Source: Curvibacter microcysteis
GTDB lineage: Bacteria; Pseudomonadota; Gammaproteobacteria; Burkholderiales; Burkholderiaceae_C
DNA: 64,000 nt
Strand: one strand, 5' to 3'
Assembly: GCF_028649435.1 (NCBI RefSeq)
Contig: NZ_JAQSIN010000001.1
The notes beneath the pieces are model-generated. The model saw only the letters and a program-made list of their open reading frames with translations, did not search any database and was not told the origin of the DNA. Below are positions 36,190 through 44,877 of the stretch, one piece after another. Positions within the stretch are counted from its first letter, which is position 1. Every line of letters begins with the position of its first letter. The position numbers and the translations under genes are program-made.

Positions 36190-36570
36190 ATGACTTACCA
36201 AGGCGCCCGCGCCCGTCCCTCCGTCACCGAGCAGCGCCGGGTGTTTGCCGTCACGGCCGCCCACTGGGACGCGCAGGACCAACTGACCCATGTGCGCTGG
36301 GTCGAGGTCGTTGCGGCCTCCAACCTCGACGCCGGGCCCGCCACCGTGGTCCCGCTGAGTGAACTGGTCGATGCCTTGCACGACGGCGCCCAGGTGCGCG
36401 TGGTCTACCCCGAGGCGCTGGGCCTGCCCGTGGGCCTGACCCTGGAAACGGTGGAACACCCCGACGGCCACGAAACCGTGGCCCTGGCCTCGCCCATGGG
36501 CACCGAAACCCACGCCAGCCCGGGCTTGCATGGCTTGGCGCGCCTGGACGCGGCGGCGCTGGGGACTTGA
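36190..36570 (+). CDS. Conserved-looking hypothetical protein, 126 residues
   Basis: This soluble protein starts MTYQGARARPSVTEQRRVFA and contains HVRWVEVVAASNLDAGPATV and ELVDALHDGAQVRVVYPEAL, ending in a glycine/alanine-rich tail. The alternating hydrophobic pattern suggests a small beta-rich domain. I do not recognise a named family. GC-third-position codon use is normal for the region. The ATG is the most downstream one that keeps the folded part whole. Confidence 0.6.
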   Translation: MTYQGARARPSVTEQRRVFAVTAAHWDAQDQLTHVRWVEVVAASNLDAGPATVVPLSELVDALHDGAQVRVVYPEALGLPVGLTLETVEHPDGHETVALASPMGTETHASPGLHGLARLDAAALGT

Positions 36571-36595
36571 GTGCCCAGGCCCCCCGGCCATGGGC

Positions 36596-37504
36596 TCAGG
36601 CTGGCCGGAGGCCGGGCGCGGCGCTCAATTCGTCGTGCAGCCACTGGCGCAGCTGGGTCAGCGCGCCCAGTTGGGCCCGGTCTTCCGGGTAGACCAGCCA
36701 ATAGCCCTGGGTGTCGGTGTAGCCGTCGCGCAGGGGGGCCGACACCAGGCCCGCCGCCAGGTCATCCGCCACCAGGCAATCGGGCACCAGGGCCAGGCCC
36801 ATGCCGGCCATGACCGCGCGGATCAGGCTGTGGAACTGGTCCAGCTGCGGCCCGTGCAGCGGGTTCACGCCGGTCACCCCATGCGCCTGGCACCAGTGCA
36901 GCCAGGCCTGGGGCACGCTGCTGTGTTGCAGCAGGGTGAATGAGCGGATGTCTTGCGGCGTGCGCAGCAGGGCTTGGTCGCGGGGCGCGGGCGGGGCAAT
37001 CAGCACCAGCTCACGCCCGGTCAGGTACTGGGCCACGGCGCCCGGCCAGTGGCCGTCACCGAACAGGATGGAGGCGTCCAGGTCGGCCCGATGGAAGTCG
37101 TAACCCTCGACATAGGGCACGAAATTGAGCGTGATCTGGGGGTGTGCTTGCTGAAAACGCGGCAGCCTCGGTATCAACCATTTGGCGCCAAAAGTGGGCA
37201 AGGTGGACAGCTTGAGCGCGCCGCCGCCGTCGCGGTGGGTGATCAGCTCCAGCGTGGCGGCTTCCAGCTGTGCGAGCAGCGGCCGCACCTGGGCCTCGTA
37301 GCGCTGACCGGCTGGGGTCAGGCTCAGCCGGCGCCGCTCGCGTTGGAACAAAGGCACGTCCACCCAGCGTTCCAGCTCTTGAATCTGCTTGCTGACCGCG
37401 CTCTGGGTCAGCATCAACGCCTCGGCGGCGCGCGAGATGCTGCCGTAGCGCGCCGTGCTGGAGAAGGCGCGCAACAAATGGGTGGGTGGGGTGAGGCGGC
37501 GCAT
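36596..37504 (-). CDS. LysR-family regulator (GcvA-like)
   Basis: This 302-residue regulator has an N-terminal winged helix (LLRAFSSTARYGSISRAAEA, LTQSAVSKQIQELE) and a periplasmic-binding-like effector domain (LSTLPTFGAKWLIPRLPRF). The HTH spacing and the following LPTFGxxWLxPRL block are typical of the GcvA/AmpR branch. It is divergent from a Bug binding protein with a perfect inverted repeat between them, so it probably controls that gene. The ATG at 37504 gives the family N-terminus. Confidence 0.92.
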   Translation of the reverse strand: MRRLTPPTHLLRAFSSTARYGSISRAAEALMLTQSAVSKQIQELERWVDVPLFQRERRRLSLTPAGQRYEAQVRPLLAQLEAATLELITHRDGGGALKLSTLPTFGAKWLIPRLPRFQQAHPQITLNFVPYVEGYDFHRADLDASILFGDGHWPGAVAQYLTGRELVLIAPPAPRDQALLRTPQDIRSFTLLQHSSVPQAWLHWCQAHGVTGVNPLHGPQLDQFHSLIRAVMAGMGLALVPDCLVADDLAAGLVSAPLRDGYTDTQGYWLVYPEDRAQLGALTQLRQWLHDELSAAPGLRPA

Positions 37505-37566
37505 GTCAGGTGCCTTGGCGTGGGGTTGGGGGGGCGGTGGGGCGGCCCAACGCGTCGCGTGAATAT

Positions 37567-37581
37567 ATTCCAATCTGGAAT
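37567..37581. promoter_or_regulatory. LysR-type operator in the LysR/Bug gap
   Basis: ATTCCA-ATC-TGGAAT is a perfect inverted repeat of 6 bp arms, of the T-N11-A form favoured by LysR proteins. It lies in the 156-base divergent gap in an AT-rich patch, 63 bases before the LysR start and 80 before the Bug gene. Confidence 0.6.
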
Positions 37582-37660
37582 GGTTTATGGCTTGGATTTC
37601 GTTTGCGCCGGCGTGGGTGCCAGGCCCAGAATGGGCACTTCTCTTGCTTAGCTTGGCTCC

Positions 37661-38620
37661 ATGCAAAGACGACACCTCCTGACCCTGGCCGCTGCTGCGG
37701 CGGCCGCTCATTCCTCGGCATTTGCCGAGGGCAAACCGATCCGCCTCGTGGTGCCTTTTCCCCCTGGTGGGGCGACCGACATCACCGGCCGAGCCCTGAC
37801 CGAGCCCCTGGCCCGCCTGCTGGGCCAGCCCGTGGTGGTGGACAACCGGGGCGGCGCGGGGGGCTCCATCGGCATGACCGAAGTGGCCCGCGCGGCCCCG
37901 GATGGCCTGACCTTTGGCGTGGCCACCGTGTCCACCCACGGCGTGAACCCGGCCGTGTACAAAAAACTGCCTTACGACCCGATCCGGGACTTCGCTCCCG
38001 TGGCCGAGCTGGTCAAGGCGCCCGGTGTGCTGGTGGTGAATGCGGCGCTGCCAGTCAAGGACTATGCCGAGTTCCTGCGCTACCTGAAAGCCAACCCGGG
38101 CAAGCTGTCCTATGCCACGCCGGGCACCGGCACCATTGGCCACATGTGGGGCGAGTTGTTCAAGAGCGCGACCGGCACCTTCATGCTGCACATCCCTTAC
38201 CGGGGCGCGGGCCCCGCCCTCAACGACGTGGTGGGCGGGCAGGTGATGGTGTACTTCGACCAGGTGGCGGCCTCGCTGCCCCACATCCAATCCGGCAAGC
38301 TGCGGGCTCTGGCCGTGTCCTGGCCCAAGCGGCTGGAGGTCCTGCCCCAGGTGCCCACCTACGCCGAGCTGGGCCTGGCCGCCTGCAACGAGCCGTCCTG
38401 GTTTGGCCTGGTGGCCCCGGTGGGCACGCCCAAACCTGCCATCGCCCGCGTGCATGAAGCCCTGGTCAAAGCCCTCAAAGAGCCCGCCGTGCGCGAACGC
38501 CTGGCGGCCCAGGGCCTGTTTGCCACCGGCACCACGCCCGAAGAGTTTGGCGCCGAGGTGAAGGCCGAAATCGAGAAGATGCAACGCGTCAGCGCCTACG
38601 CCAAAATCACGCTGGATTGA
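37661..38620 (+). CDS. Bug-family tripartite tricarboxylate binding protein
   Basis: This 319-residue periplasmic binding protein has a short signal peptide (HLLTLAAAAAAAHSSAFA). Bug motifs are visible: IRLVVPFPPGGATDITGRAL, VVVDNRGGAGGSIGMTEVAR, LSYATPGTGTIGHMWGELF and PYRGAGPALNDVVGGQV. These proteins bind carboxylates or related small acids. No TctA/TctB membrane partner lies nearby. The ligand cannot be told from sequence. Confidence 0.92.
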   Translation: MQRRHLLTLAAAAAAAHSSAFAEGKPIRLVVPFPPGGATDITGRALTEPLARLLGQPVVVDNRGGAGGSIGMTEVARAAPDGLTFGVATVSTHGVNPAVYKKLPYDPIRDFAPVAELVKAPGVLVVNAALPVKDYAEFLRYLKANPGKLSYATPGTGTIGHMWGELFKSATGTFMLHIPYRGAGPALNDVVGGQVMVYFDQVAASLPHIQSGKLRALAVSWPKRLEVLPQVPTYAELGLAACNEPSWFGLVAPVGTPKPAIARVHEALVKALKEPAVRERLAAQGLFATGTTPEEFGAEVKAEIEKMQRVSAYAKITLD

Positions 38621-38718
38621 GGCCGAAGCCTGCGGGCCGGCCCAGGCTTTCATGGGCGGGGCCGGCAAAATGACAAGAGACAAGAAAACGCACCGCTTCG
38701 GTGCGGGAGAATGACTGC

Positions 38719-39567
38719 ATGACCGATTTGATCCGAACTTGGGCGGGCACCACGCCCCTGGTGCTTGACTCGCCGCACAGCGGCACTTTCTACCCCGACG
38801 ACTTTCAACACGCGTGTGACCTGGCCGTGCTGCGCCAGGCCGAAGACACCCACGTCGACAAGCTCTATGACTTCGCGCCCGCCCTGGGCGTGGCCTGGGT
38901 CGAAGCGCTGTTTCCGCGCAGCTACCTCGACGCCAACCGCAACACCACCGAAATCGACACCAGCTTGCTCGACGGCGCCTGGCCGGGCCCCGTGGCCACC
39001 GACCCCGCCGTGCTGAGCAAAGTGCGCCTGGGCAAAGGCCTGATCTGGCGCAGCACCGATGGCGGCCTGCCGATCTACCAACGCCGGCTGGGCGTGGCCG
39101 AGGTGCAAGAGCGCATCGAACGCTGCTGGGTGCCCTACCACGCCGCGGTGGCCCAGGCCATTGACGCGGCCCATGCGCGCCACGGCTACAGCCTGCACAT
39201 CAACTGCCACTCCATGCCCGCCGTGGCCTCCAGCCACGCCACCGACTTCCCAGGGGAGGCCCACGCCGACTTCGTGGTGGGCAACCGCGACCACAGCACC
39301 AGCAGCCCGGCCCTGGCCGAGTTGATCTGCGAGCACTTGCGGGCCCTGGGCTACAGCGTGGCCCTGAACCACCCTTACAAGGGCGTGGAGCTGGTGCGCC
39401 GCTACAGCCACCCGGCCAGCCAGCGCCACAGCATCCAGCTGGAGATCAACCGCAAGCTCTACATGGACGAAAGCACGCTGGAGCCGAACGCCGGCTTTGA
39501 CGGCCTGCGCGCCCACCTGCAAACCCTGGTGCAGCGCCTGCTCACCGTGGACCCCCGGGGGCTGTGA
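38719..39567 (+). CDS. N-formylglutamate amidohydrolase family protein
   Basis: This 282-residue zinc amidohydrolase of the FGase/HutG type II family is expected to split an N-formyl amino acid such as N-formylglutamate. Metal-site motifs are LDSPHSGTFYP, EDTHVDKLYD and LHINCHSMPAV, with HPYKGVELVRRYSHP and LEINRKLYMDE downstream. No other histidine-degradation genes are near. The ATG after the in-frame GTG at 38701 gives the family N-terminus. It ends by sharing TGATG with the next gene, so the two are coupled. Confidence 0.85.
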   Translation: MTDLIRTWAGTTPLVLDSPHSGTFYPDDFQHACDLAVLRQAEDTHVDKLYDFAPALGVAWVEALFPRSYLDANRNTTEIDTSLLDGAWPGPVATDPAVLSKVRLGKGLIWRSTDGGLPIYQRRLGVAEVQERIERCWVPYHAAVAQAIDAAHARHGYSLHINCHSMPAVASSHATDFPGEAHADFVVGNRDHSTSSPALAELICEHLRALGYSVALNHPYKGVELVRRYSHPASQRHSIQLEINRKLYMDESTLEPNAGFDGLRAHLQTLVQRLLTVDPRGL

Positions 39568-40667
39568 TGGACGCCGTCGATTGCGTCGTCATCGGGGCCG
39601 GCGTGGTGGGCCTGGCGGTGGCCCGCGCCCTGGCCCTGGCCGGGCGTGAGGTCCTGGTGCTGGAGGCGGCCGACGCCATCGGCACCGGCACCAGTTCGCG
39701 CAACAGCGAAGTCATCCACGCTGGCATCTACTACCCCCAGGGCTCGCTCAAGGCCCGGCTCTGCGTGCAAGGCCGGCAGATGCTCTATGCCTATTGCGCC
39801 GAGCGGGGCATTGCCCACCAGCGCTGCGGCAAGCTGCTGGTCGCGACCCAGGAGGCCCAGCTGGGCCAGCTGCAAGGCATCATCGACAAGGCCGCCGCCA
39901 ATGGCGTGGACGACCTGGTCTGGTTGTCGCGCGAGCAGGCCCAGGCCCTGGAGCCGGCCCTGGCCTGTGTGGGCGCCCTGCATTCGCCCAGCACCGGCAT
40001 CGTGGACAGCCACGGCCTGATGCTGGCCCTGCTGGGCGACCTGGAGAACGCCGGTGGCCTGCTGGCACTCAACTCGCCCCTGGCCAGTGCCCGGGTGGAG
40101 GCGGGCGGCATCGTGCTCCAGGCGGTGGACGGCACCCAGCTGCGCGCGCGCACCGTGGTCAACGCGGCTGGCCTGCACGCGCAGGACCTGGCGCGCCGTT
40201 TTGACGGGCTGGACCCGGCCCGGGTGCCCCCGGCCTACTACGCCAAGGGCAATTACTTCACCCTGGCCGGCCGTTCCCCGTTCAGCCGACTGATCTACCC
40301 CGTGCCCCAAGCCGCAGGCCTGGGCGTGCACCTGACGCTGGACCTCGGCGGCCAAGCCAAGTTTGGCCCGGACGTGCAGTGGGTCGATTCACCCGACGAC
40401 CTGGTGGTGGACCCGGCGCGCGGCGACGCTTTTTACGCCGAGGTGCGCCAGTACTGGCCCGAGCTGCCCGATGGCGCGCTGTTGCCGGGCTACGCCGGCA
40501 TCCGGCCCAAGATCCAGGCCCCTGACCAGGCCGCGCTGGACTTCATGGTGCAGGGCCCGGCCGACCACGGTGTGCCCGGCTTGGTCAACTTGTTCGGCAT
40601 CGAGTCGCCGGGCCTGACCAGTTCGTTGGCCTTGGGCGCCCATGTGGCGGCGCTGCTGGCCGCCTGA
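39567..40667 (+). CDS. L-2-hydroxyglutarate oxidase-like FAD enzyme
   Basis: This 366-residue DAO-family flavoenzyme has the FAD motif CVVIGAGVVGLAVARAL at the N-terminus, the LhgO signature SSRNSEVIHAGIYYPQGSLK and the C-terminal LLPGYAGIRPKI and GLVNLFGIESPGLTSSLA. LhgO oxidises L-2-hydroxyglutarate to 2-oxoglutarate. Pairing with an N-formylglutamate-type hydrolase suggests C5 acid metabolism, which is inference from the coupled start. Confidence 0.88.
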   Translation: MDAVDCVVIGAGVVGLAVARALALAGREVLVLEAADAIGTGTSSRNSEVIHAGIYYPQGSLKARLCVQGRQMLYAYCAERGIAHQRCGKLLVATQEAQLGQLQGIIDKAAANGVDDLVWLSREQAQALEPALACVGALHSPSTGIVDSHGLMLALLGDLENAGGLLALNSPLASARVEAGGIVLQAVDGTQLRARTVVNAAGLHAQDLARRFDGLDPARVPPAYYAKGNYFTLAGRSPFSRLIYPVPQAAGLGVHLTLDLGGQAKFGPDVQWVDSPDDLVVDPARGDAFYAEVRQYWPELPDGALLPGYAGIRPKIQAPDQAALDFMVQGPADHGVPGLVNLFGIESPGLTSSLALGAHVAALLAA

Positions 40668-40691
40668 GCACCGCCCCTGGGCGGCTTCGCG

Positions 40692-40697
40692 TAAGAT
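40692..40697 (+). promoter_or_regulatory. -10-like box before the TTG-start gene
   Basis: TAAGAT lies 35 bases before the proposed TTG start in a short 64-base gap. No convincing -35 box or Shine-Dalgarno is seen, so the 5' leader would be short. Confidence 0.35.
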
Positions 40698-40731
40698 CGC
40701 GCCCTTTCGCGTTTTCACCCGGGCCTTTGCT

Positions 40732-41271
40732 TTGTCACACTCCAGCGCTTCTGATTTCTCCCAAGACGACCCGGCCTCGGCCGACGAGGAGGCGGTGGCG
40801 ATCAAAGAGCCCCGCCTGTGGAGCGACAACGGCTGGACCGCGCGCGTGATCAAAAACGAGGACGACGATGGCTGGGCCGTGGCCATGTTCAAGGGCCGCG
40901 AGCCGGAGCCCGCTTTGGTCGGCCCCTGGACCATGGGGCGCGACAAGAAGAACCCCAAGCCGCTCGATGTGGGGGCCTTCAACACCCTGGTCAAGACCGC
41001 CAGCGAAGTGCTGCGCCGCCACGAGCAACAGCTGCGCGCCCAGTTGCACAAAAGCGTCATGCTGACCCTGGGGGAGGACCGCTGGGAGGTCACCCTGGAC
41101 ATCGTGCCCGACGAATTCGAGCCCTATGCCCTGCTGGCGGCCCACCCCCAGCAAGGCGGCCACGCCAGCACCGATGGCCCGGTGGCCGAGCGCCGCGTGC
41201 GGCCCGACTTCAAGCTCAACCCGCGCAGCGCCGCCGCCTGGATCGAGTCCGACTTCGGCCCGGTGCGCTGA
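40732..41271 (+). CDS. Conserved hypothetical protein, TTG start
   Basis: This 179-residue soluble protein has an acidic N-terminus (SQDDPASADEEAVAIKEP). A folded core follows: WTARVIKNEDDDGWAVAMFK, ALVGPWTMGRDKKNPKPLD, FNTLVKTASEVLRRHEQQLR and VMLTLGEDRWEVTLDIVPDE. It resembles a hypothetical protein common in Comamonadaceae. There is no recognisable domain. No in-frame ATG precedes the core, so the TTG giving MSHSSASDFS was chosen. It converges on the molybdoenzyme operon. Confidence 0.75.
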   Translation: MSHSSASDFSQDDPASADEEAVAIKEPRLWSDNGWTARVIKNEDDDGWAVAMFKGREPEPALVGPWTMGRDKKNPKPLDVGAFNTLVKTASEVLRRHEQQLRAQLHKSVMLTLGEDRWEVTLDIVPDEFEPYALLAAHPQQGGHASTDGPVAERRVRPDFKLNPRSAAAWIESDFGPVR

Positions 41272-41298
41272 GGCCCCAGGGGCAGGGGCCCCGCCTGC

Positions 41299-41330
41299 GC
41301 CAGGCACTGGCCCGCCGGCCGGTGCCTGGC
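41299..41330. terminator. Hairpin between convergent genes
   Basis: GCCAGGCAC (41299-41307) pairs perfectly with GTGCCTGGC (41322-41330) around a GC-rich 14-base loop that can pair further. It sits between two convergent genes and could end transcription from both sides, although no T-run follows. Confidence 0.5.
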
Positions 41331-41343
41331 CTGGCAGACCCGC

Positions 41344-43584
41344 TCAAGCCAGCTTGAAGGGCAGGGCGCGCAGCGGTTTGCCGGTCAGGCGCGCCACGGC
41401 GTTGGCAAAGGCCGGTGCCAGGGGCGGCAGGCCCGGTTCGCCCATGCCGGTGGGCGCATCGGCGCTGGGCACGGTGTGCACGGCGATCTTGGGCATGTCG
41501 GTGATGCGGGGCACCGGGTAGTCGCCAAAGTTGCTCTGCTCCACCACGCCGTCCTTCAGGGTGATGGCTGCGCCGGGCAGGCACATGCCCAGGCCCATCA
41601 GCGCGCCGCCTTGCACCTGGGCTTCCAGGGTGCGCGGGTTGATCACCAGGTTGCAGTGCACCCCAGCGGTCACTTGGTGCAGCACGGGGGTCCCGTTCTT
41701 CACCGAGGCTTCCACCACGTAGGCCACCACCGAGTTGAAGGACTCGTGCACCGCCACGCCCCAGGCGCGGCCCGGTGCCAGCTTCTTCTTGCCGTAGCCC
41801 GACTGGTCGACGGCCAATTTCAGCGCGGCCTGGTGGCGCGGGTGCTTGTCGCCCATCAGGGCCAGGCGGTAAGCCACCGGGTCTTGGCGCGTGGTGCGGG
41901 CGATTTCGTCGATCAGGGTTTCCATGACGAAGGCGGTGTGGGTCGAGCCCACGCTGCGCCACCACAGCACCGGCACATTGACCTTCGGGTGGTGCACGGT
42001 CAGGCGCATGGGCAGTTCGTAGGGCTCCTTCATGCCTTCGGTGGCCGTGCTGTCGATGCCATCCTTGACCAAGAAGGCTTCAAAAGGCGTGTCCTTGACG
42101 ATGGACTGGCCCACGATCACATGGTCCCAACCGAGGATGCGGCCTTGTGCGTCAAAACCGATCTGCGCGGTGTGCACATGCATGGGTCGGTAGTAGCCGC
42201 CATGGATGTCGTCTTCACGGCTCCACAGGGTGCGGATCGGCACGTTCAGCCCGGCCGTGCGCGCGGCCTTGGTCACCTGGGCGGCCTCGACCACGTAGTC
42301 GCTGCTGGGGATGGCGCGGCGGCCAAAACCGCCCCCGGCCATCTGCACATGAACTTGCAGGTTCTGCGGCGGCAGGCCCAGCACGGTGGCGGCGGCCATG
42401 CCGTCCAGCCCCGGCATCTGGGTGCCCACCCACATTTGGGCCTTGTCGCCGTTGACCTCGATGGTGCAGTTCAGCGGCTCCATGGGCGCGTGCGCCAGGT
42501 AGGGGAAGACGTACTCGGCCTTGATCTGGTGCTTGGCGCCCTGGATGGCCGACACGTCGTCGTTGAATTTGCGTGGGCCTTCCTTTTGGGCCAGCGCACG
42601 GTACTGGGCCAGCTGGCGGGCGCTGTCCACTTTTTCGACCTGGCTGCTGTCCCATTCGAGCTTGAGCGCCGCGCGGGCCTGGCGCGCGTTCCAGTAGCCG
42701 TCGGCGATCACGGCCACGCCTTCAGCGCCGCGGTCCAGCGGCACCCGCAGCACGGCCTTGACACCCGCCATGCCCTTGGCGGCGCCGTCGTCCAGCGACT
42801 TCAGGCGCGCGCCAAACACCGGCGGGCGGGCCACCACGGCGGTCAGCATGCCGGGGCGGCGCACGTCGATGCCGTAGTCCTGCTGGCCGCTGGACTTCGG
42901 CTTCGCGTCCAGGCGCCCGGTGGCTTGGCCGATCAGGCGGAAGTTCTTCGGGTCTTTCAGCGTCACGGTCGCGGGCACGGGCAAGGCCATGGCGGCTTCG
43001 GCCAGGTCGCCGTAGCCCAGGCGTTGGCCGTTGGGCGCCACGACAAAGCCTTCGCGGGTTTGCAGCGAGGCGGCGTCCAGCTGCCAGCGGGCGGCCGCGG
43101 CCTGCACCAGCATGGCGCGGGTGCGCGCACCCAGCTCACGGTACTGCATGAAGGAGTGGGCGATCGAGCCCGAGCCGCCCGTGATGTGCATGCCAAACAC
43201 CGGGTCGATGTAGGCCGGGTCGTTGCTGCCGTGCACGCTCTTCACGCGCGACCAGTCGGCGTCCAGCTCTTCGGCCAGGATCATGGGCAGGGCGGTTTGC
43301 ACGCCTTGGCCAAAGTCCAGGCGGTTGATGGTGACGGTGGTCGTGCCGTCAGCGGCGATGTGCACAAAGGCCGAGGGCTGTTGCGTGGGCTTGAGTGCGG
43401 CGGGCGCGGCTGCGTCCTGTGCCAGCGTGCCCAGGGGGAAGGCGCCCAGTGCGAAGCCGCTCAAGGCGCCCAGCTTCAGGAAGCTGCGGCGCGGCAGGCC
43501 GGCGGGTTCAGCACGGGACTGGTTTTTTTCGATCAGGCCTTGCAGGCCCCGGGGCAGCTCGAAAGTGGTGGCGTCGAAATGCAT
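41344..43584 (-). CDS. Isoquinoline 1-oxidoreductase-type molybdoenzyme large subunit
   Basis: This 746-residue xanthine-oxidase-family subunit binds a molybdopterin cofactor and hydroxylates N-heterocycles or oxidises aldehydes. A twin-arginine signal is visible at residues 36-60 (PRRSFLKLGALSGFALGAF), so the enzyme is probably exported folded with its small subunit. Motifs include GGGFGRRA (about residue 410), LWWRSVGSTHTAFVMETLID and the catalytic glutamate region TGMGEPGLPPLAPAFANA near the C-terminus. GGAG precedes the ATG. The true substrate is unknown. No cytochrome electron acceptor is encoded beside it. Confidence 0.88.
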   Translation of the reverse strand: MHFDATTFELPRGLQGLIEKNQSRAEPAGLPRRSFLKLGALSGFALGAFPLGTLAQDAAAPAALKPTQQPSAFVHIAADGTTTVTINRLDFGQGVQTALPMILAEELDADWSRVKSVHGSNDPAYIDPVFGMHITGGSGSIAHSFMQYRELGARTRAMLVQAAAARWQLDAASLQTREGFVVAPNGQRLGYGDLAEAAMALPVPATVTLKDPKNFRLIGQATGRLDAKPKSSGQQDYGIDVRRPGMLTAVVARPPVFGARLKSLDDGAAKGMAGVKAVLRVPLDRGAEGVAVIADGYWNARQARAALKLEWDSSQVEKVDSARQLAQYRALAQKEGPRKFNDDVSAIQGAKHQIKAEYVFPYLAHAPMEPLNCTIEVNGDKAQMWVGTQMPGLDGMAAATVLGLPPQNLQVHVQMAGGGFGRRAIPSSDYVVEAAQVTKAARTAGLNVPIRTLWSREDDIHGGYYRPMHVHTAQIGFDAQGRILGWDHVIVGQSIVKDTPFEAFLVKDGIDSTATEGMKEPYELPMRLTVHHPKVNVPVLWWRSVGSTHTAFVMETLIDEIARTTRQDPVAYRLALMGDKHPRHQAALKLAVDQSGYGKKKLAPGRAWGVAVHESFNSVVAYVVEASVKNGTPVLHQVTAGVHCNLVINPRTLEAQVQGGALMGLGMCLPGAAITLKDGVVEQSNFGDYPVPRITDMPKIAVHTVPSADAPTGMGEPGLPPLAPAFANAVARLTGKPLRALPFKLA

Positions 43585-43595
43585 GGTGCTCTCCT

Positions 43596-44069
43596 TCAAG
43601 CCAGGGTTTGGGCGGCATCAGCCACGGCGGCGCGGATGCGGGCATAGGTGCCGCAGCGGCAGACGTTGCCGGCCATGGCGGCGTCAATCTGCGCTTCGGT
43701 GGGCTTCTTGCCGCGCGGCAAGGTCTTCAAAAACGCGGTGGCCGACATGATCTGGCCGCTTTGGCAGTAGCCGCACTGGGCCACGTCGTGCTTCACCCAG
43801 GCCGCGTGCACGGCTTGGCCCACCTTGTCCTGGCCACCGGTGACGGCTTCGATGGTGGTGATTTTTTGCCCCGCGGCGGCCGAGATCGGCGTGACGCAGG
43901 AGCGGATGGCCTGGCCGTTCAGGTGCACGGTGCAGGCGCCGCACAGGGCCGCACCGCAGCCGAATTTGGTGCCAGTCATGCCCAGCGTGTCGCGCAAGGC
44001 CCAGAGGATGGGGGTGGAGGGGTCGGCATCGACCTGGCGGTCCTGGCCGTTGATGTTCAGCGTGCTCAT
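43596..44069 (-). CDS. 2Fe-2S small subunit of the molybdoenzyme
   Basis: This 157-residue protein carries two 2Fe-2S clusters. The plant-type one is in CGAALCGACTVHLNGQAIRSC (first half), and the second, alpha-helical one is in AQCGYCQSGQIMSA and AGNVCRCGTY. It matches IorA/CoxS-type subunits in length and motif order. It has no signal peptide and would be carried out with the Tat-tagged large subunit. It is first of the two-gene operon, 12 bases before the large-subunit gene. Confidence 0.94.
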   Translation of the reverse strand: MSTLNINGQDRQVDADPSTPILWALRDTLGMTGTKFGCGAALCGACTVHLNGQAIRSCVTPISAAAGQKITTIEAVTGGQDKVGQAVHAAWVKHDVAQCGYCQSGQIMSATAFLKTLPRGKKPTEAQIDAAMAGNVCRCGTYARIRAAVADAAQTLA

Positions 44070-44089
44070 GGGGTGGGACTCCTGTGGGT

Positions 44090-44101
44090 GAATATTTATT
44101 C
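44090..44101. promoter_or_regulatory. TetR operator copy 1
   Basis: GAATA-TT-TATTC is a near-perfect inverted repeat 21 bases upstream of the ATG of the 2Fe-2S subunit gene. An identical 12-bp copy precedes the tetR gene (44730-44741). Position and identity suggest that the neighbouring TetR protein represses the molybdoenzyme operon here. Confidence 0.65.
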
Positions 44102-44141
44102 GGTTAAGAGAGGGATTTCGGCTCGTTGTCGCCAGGCCAGG

Positions 44142-44714
44142 TCAGGCCTTCATGCCGTCCCAGCACAGGCCAAAAGCCATCGCCAGGTGGGCGTCGTCGT
44201 GGGGCAGGGTGCCGGCGCGCAGCAGGTTGGCGGTTTCGCGCACCGAGCCGGCAAAGCTGTTGAGCAGCAGCGGTGTGGGCACGTCCTTCAGGATTTGCTG
44301 CTGCTTGGCGTGGTTGATCAGGTCCAGCCAGGCTTGGATCAGCCGGGCCGACAGGTTGCGGCTTTCTTCGCTGAACCAGGGCGAGTTGTAGTACTGCTCC
44401 AGAAACACCATCTGCGCGTACTGCGTCAGGCGGTGGTTGAGCCAGTTGGTCCACATGCGCTGGAAGCGGCGCTTGAAAGGGTCTTGCGGGGTGTCACCCT
44501 GCATCAGCGTGGCCGCGGTTTCGGTCTTGGCCTGCTCGTAGAGCGCGGTCAGCAGCTCTTCTTTGGACTTGAAGTAGACGTACAGCGTGCCCGTGGCCAA
44601 GCCGGCCTCGCGGGCAATCGCGGCCATGGTCAGGCCGCTCAGACCGGTCTGTTCGACCAGCCTGAATGTGGCCTGCGCGATGGCGCGCAGCTTGTCCTCG
44701 TCTTTGGGCTTCAT
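44142..44714 (-). CDS. TetR-family repressor of the molybdoenzyme genes
   Basis: This 190-residue regulator has the N-terminal TetR helix-turn-helix (IAQATFRLVEQTGLSGLTMA, then IAREAGLATGTLYVYFKSKE) and a helical ligand domain. It lies directly upstream of the molybdoenzyme operon on the same strand. Identical GAATATTTATTC sites flank it, one before its own start and one before the operon. Autoregulation plus control of the oxidoreductase is therefore likely, with the enzyme substrate as the possible ligand. Confidence 0.9.
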   Translation of the reverse strand: MKPKDEDKLRAIAQATFRLVEQTGLSGLTMAAIAREAGLATGTLYVYFKSKEELLTALYEQAKTETAATLMQGDTPQDPFKRRFQRMWTNWLNHRLTQYAQMVFLEQYYNSPWFSEESRNLSARLIQAWLDLINHAKQQQILKDVPTPLLLNSFAGSVRETANLLRAGTLPHDDAHLAMAFGLCWDGMKA

Positions 44715-44729
44715 GGGCGCATGATAGTC

Positions 44730-44741
44730 GAATATTTATTC
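44730..44741. promoter_or_regulatory. TetR operator copy 2
   Basis: This is a second exact copy of GAATATTTATTC, 15 bases upstream of the tetR ATG. It is placed where a repressor would block its own promoter or ribosome access. Confidence 0.6.
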
Positions 44742-44877
44742 ATGCATCAAAGCCCTGCTTGGCGCAGGTGTATGGACTGGCTGGGGCCTTTACCAGGCCG
44801 CGACCGGCGCTTCATCGGCGGCGCATCGGGCGGGGTCAGCATGAGCGCCTTGATTGACCACCACCCAAGGAACTGCT

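Noticed and set aside
41476..43647. 723-codon plus-strand open frame opposite the molybdoenzyme gene
   Set aside because: It is antisense to a fully motif-supported gene and has shadow composition.
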